Positions 40,688 through 51,906 of a stretch of 64,000 nt of DNA are shown piece after piece. The stretch comes from an uncultured Clostridia bacterium (GTDB lineage: Bacteria; Bacillota; Clostridia; Christensenellales; Borkfalkiaceae). Each line of letters begins with the position of its first letter. The first letter of the stretch is position 1. Below the pieces are notes generated by a model. The model ran no database searches. It was not told the origin of the DNA and saw only the letters and a list, made by a program, of their open reading frames with translations. Position numbers and translations under genes: made by a program. The stretch is from contig CAKNLK010000012.1 in the NCBI GenBank assembly GCA_930989535.1, positions 1-64,000 of the forward strand, given 5' to 3'.

Positions 40688-41860
40688 ATGTATTCGCTGT
40701 TGCTCGCTTTAATTTACGTCGCTTTTATCAGCCTGGGGCTTCCCGATTCCCTGCTCGGCTCCGGCTGGCCCGCCATACACGCCGATTTGGGCGTTCCCGT
40801 GTCGTACATGGGCATCGTTTCCATGGTGATTTCAGGCGGAACGATCGTATCGAGTTTATTTTCCGACAAGCTGACGAGAAAACTCGGCACGCGGATTGTT
40901 ACCGCTGTCAGCGTGCTTCTCACCGCGGCGGCACTGTTCGGTTTTTCCTTCTCCGACAAATTTTGGATGCTCATCGTCTTTGCCGTGCCGTACGGGCTCG
41001 GGGCGGGAGCCGTCGACGCCGCACTCAACAACTATGTGGCACTGCACTATAAATCCAAGCACATGAGCTGGCTCCACTGCTTCTGGGGCGTGGGGACGAT
41101 CGTCAGCCCCTTTATCATGAGCTTCGCGCTGACGAACGCGGATTGGCACGAGGGATACCGCATCGTCGGGTTTATACAGCTCGGCATTACCCTGCTCCTA
41201 ATCGCCACTCTGCCCGTCTGGAAAGTCAACCAAAAGGCCGAAACGGCGGCACAGAAGAGCATCGGACTCACGGGCGCACTGAAAATTAAAGGGGTTCCCT
41301 TTCTCCTGCTCGGATTTTTTGCCTACTGCGCGGCGGAAGCCACCGCCATGGGCTGGGCAAGCACCTATTTTGCCGAAGTCAAAGGCATTTCGGCGGAACA
41401 GGCGGCTCAGTTCGCTGCCCTGTTCTATATCGGAATTACCGCCAGCCGGTTCGTGAGCGGGTTTATCACCGACAAGCTCGGCGACCGAAAAATGATTATC
41501 CTCGGCACCGGCATTTTGGCCTGCGGTATTGTTTTGCTGTTTATTCCCGCGCCGACAATCGTCGCCGTTATCGGCTTTGTCGTTATCGGGTTCGGCTGCG
41601 GCCCGATTTATCCCTGCATCATTCACTCCACACCCGGCAATTTCGGCGCGGAAAACTCGGGCGCGATTATCGGGATACAAATGGCGAGCGCCTACGTCGG
41701 CTCTACGTTCATTCCGCCCCTGTTCGGATTGCTCGGCAGGCGGCTCGGGTTTGAAATTATGCCCGCCTACCTGCTCGCGTTCGCAATTCTGATGATAGTC
41801 ATGATTGAATTGACATTCCGGACAACGAGAAAAGTCCGCAAAACGGAGGAAAAACAATGA
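40688..41860 (+). CDS. MFS transporter
   Basis: The 390-residue product has twelve hydrophobic segments. The first loop motif resembles the MFS pattern (SDKLTRKLGTR, about 59-69), and the sixth-seventh helix link is short (KVNQKAETAAQKS). The SWLHCFWGVG segment places it near the fucose/glucose permease-like branch. The substrate is unknown. It is translated directly after marR and shares ATGA with the DUF1848 gene, so the three products probably act together. Confidence 0.85.
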   Translation: MYSLLLALIYVAFISLGLPDSLLGSGWPAIHADLGVPVSYMGIVSMVISGGTIVSSLFSDKLTRKLGTRIVTAVSVLLTAAALFGFSFSDKFWMLIVFAVPYGLGAGAVDAALNNYVALHYKSKHMSWLHCFWGVGTIVSPFIMSFALTNADWHEGYRIVGFIQLGITLLLIATLPVWKVNQKAETAAQKSIGLTGALKIKGVPFLLLGFFAYCAAEATAMGWASTYFAEVKGISAEQAAQFAALFYIGITASRFVSGFITDKLGDRKMIILGTGILACGIVLLFIPAPTIVAVIGFVVIGFGCGPIYPCIIHSTPGNFGAENSGAIIGIQMASAYVGSTFIPPLFGLLGRRLGFEIMPAYLLAFAILMIVMIELTFRTTRKVRKTEEKQ

Positions 41861-42804
41861 TTCTGAACACGGGCGCGCGGACGGATACCGCGCAATACTA
41901 TTCCGAATGGCTGTTGAAGCGGTTCGAGGAGGGCTTCGTCTATACCCGCAACCCGCTCTTCCCGAACAAGGTGACCCGGTACGAGCTTTCGCCCGGCAAG
42001 ATCGACGCGGTGCTCTTCTGCTCCAAAAACTACGCGCCCATCCTGCCCCGCCTGCACGAAATAACCGACAAATACCGCACCTATTTCCACTACACCATCA
42101 CCGCCTACGGTAAGGACATCGAGCCGGGCGTACCCGATATCGGGGAGAGCATGGAAACGCTCATCGCTCTGTCGAAACTCGTCGGGAAACAGAGGGTGGC
42201 ATGGCGGTACGACCCCGTTCTGCTGACCGATAAATACACCCTCGAGCGGCATATGGATACCTTTGCGCGCATGGCGGAAAAACTCGCGCCCTACATCGAC
42301 CGCTGCATTTTCAGCTTTGTGGAGATGTATAAAAAGCTAGAAACGAATATGCCCGAACTGACGCCGCTCGCCGAAGCGGACAAAGAGCGCATCGCCGAGG
42401 GACTCGGCAAGATCGCGCAGCGGTACGGAATTTATTTGCAGACCTGCGGGACAAACGGCGATTTCAGACGCTACGGCATACACGCCTCCGGCTGCGCAAC
42501 TTTGGAAATTCTCGGGCGGGCGAACGGCTGCGAGTTCAAGGACTTGAAGCACAAGGGACTGCGCGCGGGGTGCCACTGCATCGAGAGCCGCGACATCGGC
42601 GCCTACGACACCTGCCCGAACGGATGCCGCTACTGCTATGCAAACAAGAGCCCGCAGAGGGCGCTGGAAAACTATCGGAAGCACGACGCAAACTCCCCCA
42701 TTCTGTTGGGGCACATCGAGAGCACCGACACGATTATACAGGGCAACCAAACGAGCTATCTTCGCTCCGCGGCGAGGCAAAGCTCGCTGTTCGACGGGGA
42801 ATAG
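41857..42804 (+). CDS. DUF1848 protein
   Basis: The 315-residue product belongs to the uncharacterised DUF1848 family. It opens with NTGARTDTAQYYSEWLL and ends with the family Cys block CHCIESRDIGAYDTCPNGCRYCYANK (about 238-263), which resembles an iron-sulfur site. DUF1848 members are thought to be related to radical SAM proteins, but no activity is established. The overlap with the MFS gene suggests a task on the transported compound. A strong terminator follows. Confidence 0.85.
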   Translation: MILNTGARTDTAQYYSEWLLKRFEEGFVYTRNPLFPNKVTRYELSPGKIDAVLFCSKNYAPILPRLHEITDKYRTYFHYTITAYGKDIEPGVPDIGESMETLIALSKLVGKQRVAWRYDPVLLTDKYTLERHMDTFARMAEKLAPYIDRCIFSFVEMYKKLETNMPELTPLAEADKERIAEGLGKIAQRYGIYLQTCGTNGDFRRYGIHASGCATLEILGRANGCEFKDLKHKGLRAGCHCIESRDIGAYDTCPNGCRYCYANKSPQRALENYRKHDANSPILLGHIESTDTIIQGNQTSYLRSAARQSSLFDGE

Positions 42805-42815
42805 TAAGGATAGAG

Positions 42816-42847
42816 CAAAAAAGCGGCGCCTGCAGGCGCCGCTTTTT
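42816..42847 (+). terminator. Terminator of the marR-MFS-DUF1848 operon
   Basis: A perfect 13-bp stem (A5 then GCGGCGCC) around TGCA ends in T5; it is symmetric and lies 13 bp past the DUF1848 stop. Confidence 0.92.
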
Positions 42848-42892
42848 CTGTGCCGCAGTATAAATCCGCCGCGTGCGCGGCATACTGCGGAT

Positions 42893-43585
42893 ATGGGACT
42901 GATCGTATTGCGGACGGCCGTTATCTTCGTCGCCCTGCTCGCCGTGATGCGGCTGATGGGCAAACGGCAAATCGGGGAAATGCAGCCGTTCGAACTCGTA
43001 ATAACGCTGCTCATCGCCGAGCTCGCCTGCATTCCGATGGCAGACACTTCCATTCCGCTCCTCTACGGGCTCATCTCGATGCTGACCATCTTTCTTCTGC
43101 ACCAAGTTATGCTGCTTATCGATCTGAAATGGAAGCCCTTTAAAACCATCGTCGGCGGAAAGCCGTCCGTCGTCATCAACAAAAACGGCGTGGATATTTC
43201 ACAGCTGAAAAAGAATCACCTCGATTTATCCGACCTCATCGAATCCATGCGCACGGCGGGATACTTTTCCCTCGACGAAGTGGCGTACGCGCTGTACGAG
43301 GCGAACGGGCAGTTCACCGCCATGCCGCGCGAGGACGCGCCGAAGGAGAACAAGGTTTCCCTGCCCGTGCTCATCATCGACGACGGCAAGTACTGCGAGC
43401 GGAACCTGATGCTGACGGGAACGACGCGGAAATTTTTTGACGATATTCTGTATGAACAAAAAGTTAAAACCGTTCGGCACGTGTACGTGCTGACGCTGGA
43501 CGGAACGGGCAAAATTTACATGCAATGTAAGGGAGAAAAATTCCGCACGTTCCGCATCAAACTGCCGGAGGGAAGCGCATGGTGA
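42893..43585 (+). CDS. DUF421 membrane protein (YetF type)
   Basis: The 230-residue product has three N-terminal membrane helices (about 2-18, 35-52, 58-76). The cytoplasmic DUF421 domain follows, with the family blocks MRLMGKRQIGEMQPFELV and PSVVINKNGVD. YetF-like proteins are widespread in Firmicutes, and some members act in spore germination or membrane stress; the exact role is not settled. Only a weak GCGGA precedes the ATG. The stop overlaps the next gene by 7 bp, so the two are a unit. Confidence 0.87.
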   Translation: MGLIVLRTAVIFVALLAVMRLMGKRQIGEMQPFELVITLLIAELACIPMADTSIPLLYGLISMLTIFLLHQVMLLIDLKWKPFKTIVGGKPSVVINKNGVDISQLKKNHLDLSDLIESMRTAGYFSLDEVAYALYEANGQFTAMPREDAPKENKVSLPVLIIDDGKYCERNLMLTGTTRKFFDDILYEQKVKTVRHVYVLTLDGTGKIYMQCKGEKFRTFRIKLPEGSAW

Positions 43586-43956
43586 AAACGCTGTTATCCA
43601 TCTTTATCAGCCTCGCCCTGCTCGTCGGCGCGGCAGTCTTTGAAACTTTTTATGTGGGCGCACAGTTCGACAAATTCGGCGACGCACTTGAAGCCCTGGA
43701 GATAAAGGTGCGCGACGAGAGCGCCACGCGCGGCGATGCGGAGGCGGTGCGCGAGCTGTGGGAAACGGAGAAAAAGAACCTGCACTCCGTTATCCCGCAC
43801 AACGACATCTCCTATATCGACTACTGGATGGGCGAGGCGGTGAGCTACATCGAAACGAAAAACTTCGACGACGCCCTCTCCAAAATCGAGGTACTCATCA
43901 CTATCTGCGAGCAGATTCCGCAGACTTATTCCGTCTCCTTCGAGAACATCTTATAG
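43579..43956 (+). CDS. DUF4363 protein, membrane-anchored
   Basis: The 125-residue product has one N-terminal hydrophobic helix (about 4-22) and a helical extracytoplasmic domain, the usual layout of DUF4363. Pairing with a YetF-like gene is common in Clostridia, which suggests that the two proteins interact. It ends about 60 bp before a hairpin. Confidence 0.8.
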   Translation: MVKTLLSIFISLALLVGAAVFETFYVGAQFDKFGDALEALEIKVRDESATRGDAEAVRELWETEKKNLHSVIPHNDISYIDYWMGEAVSYIETKNFDDALSKIEVLITICEQIPQTYSVSFENIL

Positions 43957-43983
43957 GCACGCAAAAGGCAGATAATGCGGCAA

Positions 43984-44012
43984 TTATGCCTGGCATAGTA
44001 CTGTTAAAATAA
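43984..44012 (+). repeat. Dispersed palindromic repeat, copy E
   Basis: TTATGCC-T-GGCATAG is a near-perfect inverted repeat with compensating changes relative to copy A, followed by TACTGTTAAAA. It lies 28 bp past the DUF4363 stop. Confidence 0.65.
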
Positions 44013-44015
44013 GCA

Positions 44016-44051
44016 AAAGGCGCGGATTTGATAGAATTTCCGCGCCTTATT
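44016..44051 (+). terminator. Terminator-like hairpin after DUF4363
   Basis: AAGGCGCGGA (44017-44026) pairs with TCCGCGCCTT (44039-44048) and is followed by ATTATG; the T run is short. Confidence 0.55.
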
Positions 44052-44092
44052 ATGTATCTGTTGCCGCCGCATGCGCAAACAAAACTCCTCTT

Positions 44093-44137
44093 AAAAAACG
44101 GCAGCCGTGCAGGTTTTCCCTGCGCGGCTGCCTCTTT
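44093..44137 (-). terminator. uvrA terminator
   Basis: On the minus strand GGCAGCCG ... CGGCTGCC with an inner GCAGG / CCTGC helix is followed by GTTTTTT, just after the uvrA stop. The plus strand also ends in T5. Confidence 0.9.
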
Positions 44138-44142
44138 TTGCC

Positions 44143-46956
<2,814 letters not shown>

Positions 46957-47002
46957 GCAATCGCCCTTGCTTTACAGAATTTCCCCATTTTCCCCGTCGC
47001 CC

Positions 47003-48967
47003 CTACCGTTTGAGTAGCCTGCGCTTTAAAAGGTTTATCGTGTCGCGAATCTCGATCGCCTTTTCGAAGTCGAGCTGGTTGGAAGCGACCTTCATCAAGG
47101 CTTTGAGTTTTTCGATTTCGTTCGGAATATCCTCGATTTTAATCTTGTCGGCGGGCAGACGCTGCTGCTTTTTGGTGATGTTCAGCGTGCTCCTGACCTC
47201 CTTGACGATGGTCTTGGGCACGATGCCGTGCGCGTCGTTGTACGCCTTTTGCGCCGCACGGCGGCGGTTTGTCTCGTCGATGGCGCGCCGCATGCTGCCC
47301 GTGATTGTGTCGGCATACATGATGACACGCCCTTCCGCGTTTCGGGCGGCGCGGCCGATGGTCTGGATGAGCGAAGTGTCGCTACGCAGGAACCCCTCCT
47401 TGTCCGCGTCGAGGATGGCGACCAGCTTGACCTCGGGCATGTCCAGCCCCTCGCGCAGGAGGTTGATGCCGCACAGCACGTCGAACTCGCCGCCGCGCAG
47501 ACCGTTCACGATGTCGATGCGCTCCAGGGTGTCGATGTCGCTGTGCATATAGCGCACCTTGATGCCGTTTTCCTTTAAATAGTCGGTCAGGTTCTCCGCC
47601 ATGCGCTTGGTGAGGGTGGTGATGAGCGTCCTGCCGCCGCCCTCGGTGACCTTTTTGATTTCGCCGAGCAAATCGTCGATTTGCCCTTTGACGGGGCGAA
47701 CCTCGATTTCGGGATCGAGCAGACCCGTCGGGCGGATAATCTGCTCGACCACCTGCCCCGCCTCTTTCATCTCGTACTCGGCGGGCGTGGCGGAAACGCA
47801 AATCATCTGCGGCACGCGCGCGTCGAACTCCTCGAAGGTGAGCGGGCGGTTGTCGTAGGCGCTGCGCATACGGAAGCCGTAGTTGACGAGGTTGGTCTTG
47901 CGCGACAAATCGCCGTGGTACATGGCGCGGATCTGCGGGATGGTCATGTGGCTCTCGTCGATGAACACGAGAAAGTTTTTCGGGAAATAATCGAGGAGGG
48001 TGAACGACGGCTCGCCGGGGCTTCTGCCGTCAAAATAGCGGCTGTAATTTTCCACGCCGCTGCAATAACCCACCTCGCGCATCATCTCGATGTCGTAGCG
48101 GGTGCGCTGTTCGAGGCGCTGCGCTTCGAGCAGTTTCCCGTCGTCGCGGAATGCCTTGACCTCGTCCTCCAAATCGCGCTCGATGGCGGCGAGCGCCGCC
48201 TGCATCTTCTGGCTGCCCACCGCATAGTGGCTGGCGGGGAAGATGCAGGCGTGCTTTAAATCCGCCGTGATCTTGCCCGTGACGACCTCCTCCTCGCTCA
48301 GCCTGTCCACCTCGTCGCCGAAGAATTCGACGCGGATGGCGATTTCCGAGTTTCCGGCGGGGAAAATTTCCACGATGTCGCCGCGCACGCGGAAAGAAGA
48401 GCGGGTGAAATCGATGTCCTTGCGCTCGTATTGCAGCTCGATGAGGCGGCGAATCAAATCGTCGCGGGAGAGCGTATCGCCCGGGCGGATGGAGATGGCG
48501 AGGTCGAAGTACTCCTCCGGCGCGCCCAAGCCGTAGATGCAGGACACGGACGCGACGACCAGAACGTCGCTCCGCTCGCCAAGCGACGCCGTCGCCGAGT
48601 TGCGGAGTTTATCGATTTCGTCGTTCATCGACATGTCCTTTTCGATATAGGTGTCCGTGCTGGGGATGTAGCTCTCCGGCTGATAGTAGTCGTAATAGGA
48701 GACGAAGTACTCCACGCGGTTGTGCGGGAAGAACTCGCGGAACTCGTTGCACAGCTGGGCGGCGAGCGTTTTATTGTGCGCGATGACGAGCGTCGGGCGG
48801 TTGACGTTTTTGATGACGTTCGCCATCGTGAACGTTTTGCCGCTGCCCGTGACGCCGACGAGCACCTGCGTGCGGATGCCGTCCTCCACCCCTTCGGTCA
48901 GTTTTTCAATCGCCTGCGGCTGGTCGCCCGTGGGCTGATACGGCGATACGAGCTCGAATTTTTCCAT
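47003..48967 (-). CDS. uvrB: Excinuclease ABC subunit B
   Basis: It is the damage-verification helicase of nucleotide excision repair. The 654-residue product has Walker A GVTGSGKT, the beta-hairpin region with [12 protein letters not shown], helicase motifs through QTIGRAARN, and a C-terminal UVR domain ([21 protein letters not shown]) that contacts UvrC. I chose the ATG at 48967, which has GAGGGG upstream; the longer frame runs through the promoter. uvrC is not in the window. Confidence 0.97.
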   Translation of the reverse strand: MEKFELVSPYQPTGDQPQAIEKLTEGVEDGIRTQVLVGVTGSGKTFTMANVIKNVNRPTLVIAHNKTLAAQLCNEFREFFPHNRVEYFVSYYDYYQPESYIPSTDTYIEKDMSMNDEIDKLRNSATASLGERSDVLVVASVSCIYGLGAPEEYFDLAISIRPGDTLSRDDLIRRLIELQYERKDIDFTRSSFRVRGDIVEIFPAGNSEIAIRVEFFGDEVDRLSEEEVVTGKITADLKHACIFPASHYAVGSQKMQAALAAIERDLEDEVKAFRDDGKLLEAQRLEQRTRYDIEMMREVGYCSGVENYSRYFDGRSPGEPSFTLLDYFPKNFLVFIDESHMTIPQIRAMYHGDLSRKTNLVNYGFRMRSAYDNRPLTFEEFDARVPQMICVSATPAEYEMKEAGQVVEQIIRPTGLLDPEIEVRPVKGQIDDLLGEIKKVTEGGGRTLITTLTKRMAENLTDYLKENGIKVRYMHSDIDTLERIDIVNGLRGGEFDVLCGINLLREGLDMPEVKLVAILDADKEGFLRSDTSLIQTIGRAARNAEGRVIMYADTITGSMRRAIDETNRRRAAQKAYNDAHGIVPKTIVKEVRSTLNITKKQQRLPADKIKIEDIPNEIEKLKALMKVASNQLDFEKAIEIRDTINLLKRRLLKR

Positions 48968-48988
48968 ACGAATCCCCTCGCAATATTG

Positions 48989-49035
48989 CGAACAAATGTT
49001 TATAACATTATAGTAAAAAAGCGCGGATAAGTCAA
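48989..49035 (-). promoter_or_regulatory. uvrB promoter with LexA-like SOS box
   Basis: On the minus strand TTGACT and TATAAT (49007-49012) are separated by 17 bp. CGAACAAATGTTTA on the plus strand (48989-49002), close to the Gram-positive LexA site CGAAC-N4-GTTYG, covers the start site. uvrBA belongs to the SOS regulon in many Firmicutes. Confidence 0.8.
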
Positions 49036-49137
49036 CGGTTTTGCGGGAGTAAAATACCGCCGCAATCTGCCGCCTGTGCCACCGCACGGGCGCGCCGCAA
49101 AAAAATGCAATGCGCAAGGCACTGCATTCTTCGATTT

Positions 49138-49494
49138 TTACGAAAATATCCCGACCAAAATGCGGCCGACGACGAAGGTGACGACCGCACCCGCAACCGA
49201 CAGCGCAATTTTAAAGGCGATGCTGCGCTTCATCTGCTGGCTGGTGCGCTTGTACGCCAGCCCGTTCGCGTGCAGGGTGATGACGAACATGCGCTCCCCT
49301 TTCCTGTCCGATTCGATGAGGTCGAAATAGTCGTCCAGCTCGAGCGAGCGGAGAATCGCCTCCACCTTTTCGGGCGTATATTTGCGCTCGGGCAGGATGC
49401 TGACGATTTCCAAGGGGCTGACGAGGCAGCTGTCCTTGCCGTCACACATCTCGTACACGGCGCGCATCACTTCGTTTTCCTGTCTGTTCAGCAT
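49138..49494 (-). CDS. Membrane-tethered winged-helix-like protein, copy 2
   Basis: The 118-residue product has a soluble N-terminal domain of about 80 residues with a helix-helix-hairpin layout ([35 protein letters not shown]), then a basic linker and one C-terminal membrane helix (about 95-116). No family is recognised. The upstream neighbour has the same layout and aligns along the helical part, so the two are paralogs. It starts 20 bp after that gene and probably shares its transcript. Possible roles: an inner-membrane regulator or adaptor. Confidence 0.65.
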   Translation of the reverse strand: MLNRQENEVMRAVYEMCDGKDSCLVSPLEIVSILPERKYTPEKVEAILRSLELDDYFDLIESDRKGERMFVITLHANGLAYKRTSQQMKRSIAFKIALSVAGAVVTFVVGRILVGIFS

Positions 49495-49514
49495 GGCTAT
49501 TGTTTAACGCTCCG

Positions 49515-49886
49515 TCAATGTAAGAATAGAAACAGCAACGCCGCGAGCGAGCCGCCCGCAAACGCGCCGAAAAAAGCGCCCAAAAAGGCGGGAAGCCAGC
49601 GCAGCCGCCCCCGCTTTTCCGCGCGGGCTTTGCCTGCCTCCGCGCTCTCCTCGTACGTTCTGCCCTTGGGCAGCGAACATACGCAGCAGGTGCCGCGCTC
49701 GAAATAGCGGATATCGATATAGCCGCGCTCGGCAAGGAACCGGAGCGCATTCTCCACGCCCGCGGCGTCCGTCTTCAGTTTGGAGGGAAGAGCTTCGATA
49801 AAGTCGCCCGTCTCCATTACCTTGTACGCCCCGCCCGACGCGGCGTTCACCGCGCCGAGGACGGCGGCGGTCAATTTATCCAACAT
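49515..49886 (-). CDS. Membrane-tethered winged-helix-like protein, copy 1
   Basis: The 123-residue product starts at MLDKLT, after GAAAGG. It has a winged-helix-like N-terminal part (TGDFIEALPSKLKTDAAGVENALRFLAERGYIDIRY), a charged linker (76-97) and one C-terminal helix (about 98-121). It aligns with its neighbour over the helical part. Upstream in-frame residues to 49937 are basic and lack support. It is first in a two-gene unit with a good promoter. Confidence 0.65.
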   Translation of the reverse strand: MLDKLTAAVLGAVNAASGGAYKVMETGDFIEALPSKLKTDAAGVENALRFLAERGYIDIRYFERGTCCVCSLPKGRTYEESAEAGKARAEKRGRLRWLPAFLGAFFGAFAGGSLAALLFLFLH

Positions 49887-49939
49887 ACCTTTCTGCCCCG
49901 CCCGAAAGGCGCGTGCGCCTTTCCGCTTCTTTGGCACTT

Positions 49940-49968
49940 ATTATACCATTATCTTACCGATTTTGCAA
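49940..49968 (-). promoter_or_regulatory. Promoter of the winged-helix pair
   Basis: On the minus strand TTGCAA (49963-49968) and TATAAT (49940-49945) are separated by 17 bp, about 50 bp before copy 1. Confidence 0.75.
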
Positions 49969-50006
49969 ATATTCATACAATTTTGCGGAGAAATTTCAAA
50001 ATATAC

Positions 50007-50035
50007 TTTATTCTTCGGAAGTAATGTGCTATAAT
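50007..50035 (+). promoter_or_regulatory. Promoter of the acyl-CoA synthetase gene
   Basis: A consensus TATAAT (50030-50035) lies about 57 bp before the ATG; the -35 (TTTATT, 50007-50012) is weak. Confidence 0.55.
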
Positions 50036-50091
50036 AGTAGGTAAGAATTTTTTTAGGGGAGCGGCCTCCGCGCGGGGCCGAATAACGGAAG

Positions 50092-51756
50092 ATGAACCTT
50101 TTGAGCCGCTTTAGCAACGCGACGCAGTTCCGCGATTATGATGACTTTTACAACAATTTCAAGCTGAACGTTCCCGACAACTTCAACTACGCCTACGACG
50201 TAGTCGACGAATACGCGAGGCTGGAGCCGGACAAACGCGCGCTCGTATGGTGCGACGACATGGGCGGCGAGGAGTTCTTTTCCTTTGCCGACATCAAACG
50301 GCTCTCCGATAAAGCCGCGAATTTTTTCCTCGGAATCGGCGTCGGCAAAGGCGACCGGGTGCTGGTCATCCTGCAGCGGCGCTACGAGTATTGGATTACG
50401 CTGATGGCCCTCTCCAAAATCGGCGCCATCGCCATCCCCGCGACGCACATGCTCATGGAAAAGGACATCGTATACCGCATGGACAAGGCGGGCGTGAAAG
50501 CCGTCGTCGCCGTCAATGAGGACGAGCTGTGCGACAATATCCGCCGCGCGGCGAAAAAGGTGCCCTCCGTGGAGCACATCGTGACCATCGGCGAGCGCGA
50601 GGGATTCCTCAATTTTACCGCGGAGACGGAGAAGCAGAGCGAAGTTCTCGACGTGCCGTACAAGAACGAGCGCAGCGAAAGGGATACCCTGCTCCTCTAC
50701 TTCACTTCGGGCACGACGGGCATGCCGAAGATGGTCTGCCTCTCCCAAAGATATACGCTCGGGCACATCGTGACCGCGAAATTTTGGCTCAACTGCATGG
50801 ACGAAGGGCTGCACTTCACCCTCGCGGAGACGGGCTGGGCAAAGGCGAGCTGGGGCAAGCTGTTCGGGCAATGGCTGTGCGGTTCCGCCATTTTCGTATA
50901 CGACTTCCACGGAAAATTCGAGCCGGGCGATTTGCTGGAACATGTTCAAAAATATAAAATCACCACGTTCTGCGCCCCGCCGACCGTGTACCGCTTTATG
51001 GTCAAGACGGATTTGAGCAAGTACGACCTTTCGAGCGTCAAATACATGATGACGGCGGGCGAAGCGCTCAACCCCGAAATTTACCGCCAAATCGTGCTGA
51101 AAACGGGGCACAAAATTTACGAAGGGTTCGGACAGACGGAGACGACCGTCGTCTGCGCGACTTTCTCCCAATACGTCGACATCCGCCCCGGCTCCATGGG
51201 GAAGCCCTCCCCCCTGTACTACGTGCAGCTGCTCAACGACGAGGACAGGCCCGTGGAAGAGGGCGAGACGGGCGAAATCTGCATCCGCCTGCGCGAGCCG
51301 CAGGACGGGCTGTTTTGCGGCTACTACAACGATTCCGCTCTCACGGCTACCGTGATGCACGACGGGTACTACCACCTCGGCGACCTCGCCTACCGCGACA
51401 GCGACGGGTATTACTGGTTCGTCGGCAGAAAGGACGACATCATCAAAAGTTCGGGATACCGCATCGGGCCCTTCGAAGTGGAGAGCGCGCTCATGGAGCA
51501 CCCCGCCGTGCTCGAATGTGCGATTACGGGCGTCCCCGACCCCGACGGCGTGCGCGGACAGCTCGTCAAAGCGACCGTCGTTCTGGCGAAGGGATTCGAG
51601 GCGAACGAAATCCTCGTGAAGGAACTGCAAAACCACGTAAAAAAGACGACCGCTCCCTACAAATATCCGCGCGTAATCGAATTTGTCGAGGAACTTCCTA
51701 AAACCATCAGCGGGAAAATCCGGCGCGTGGAAATCCGGGAAACGGACAACCGCTGA
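50092..51756 (+). CDS. AMP-forming acyl-CoA synthetase
   Basis: It activates a carboxylic acid to its CoA thioester through an acyl-adenylate in the cytoplasm. The 554-residue product has the AMP-binding loop YFTSGTTGMPK (about 203-213), YEGFGQTET, the hinge GRKDDIIKSSGYRIGPFEVE and the catalytic Lys in ISGKIRR near the end. The sequence is closest in layout to medium-chain acyl-CoA or acetyl-CoA synthetases, but the acid cannot be read from sequence. It is transcribed alone. Confidence 0.9.
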   Translation: MNLLSRFSNATQFRDYDDFYNNFKLNVPDNFNYAYDVVDEYARLEPDKRALVWCDDMGGEEFFSFADIKRLSDKAANFFLGIGVGKGDRVLVILQRRYEYWITLMALSKIGAIAIPATHMLMEKDIVYRMDKAGVKAVVAVNEDELCDNIRRAAKKVPSVEHIVTIGEREGFLNFTAETEKQSEVLDVPYKNERSERDTLLLYFTSGTTGMPKMVCLSQRYTLGHIVTAKFWLNCMDEGLHFTLAETGWAKASWGKLFGQWLCGSAIFVYDFHGKFEPGDLLEHVQKYKITTFCAPPTVYRFMVKTDLSKYDLSSVKYMMTAGEALNPEIYRQIVLKTGHKIYEGFGQTETTVVCATFSQYVDIRPGSMGKPSPLYYVQLLNDEDRPVEEGETGEICIRLREPQDGLFCGYYNDSALTATVMHDGYYHLGDLAYRDSDGYYWFVGRKDDIIKSSGYRIGPFEVESALMEHPAVLECAITGVPDPDGVRGQLVKATVVLAKGFEANEILVKELQNHVKKTTAPYKYPRVIEFVEELPKTISGKIRRVEIRETDNR

Positions 51757-51841
51757 CACGGAGCGCTGAGGCGGCAAAGTGCGCACACCCCCGCCGCAGA
51801 ATAAAAAGATTTTGCAAACCGAAAAAAAGCTGCATATGCGG

Positions 51842-51876
51842 CAAAAAGCCACCCGCAAAGCGGATGGCTTTTCTTT
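51842..51876. terminator. Convergent terminator
   Basis: AAAAGCCACCCGC and GCGGATGGCTTTT (one wobble pair) flank AAA; T runs follow on both strands, serving the synthetase gene and the zinc-ribbon gene. Confidence 0.8.
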
Positions 51877-51906
51877 TTGCAGGAGAGAATTTCCCTCTCC
51901 CATCCT

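Noticed and set aside
50053..51903. 616-residue open frame on the minus strand opposite the acyl-CoA synthetase
   Set aside because: It covers a certain gene on the other strand, with no recognisable domain.
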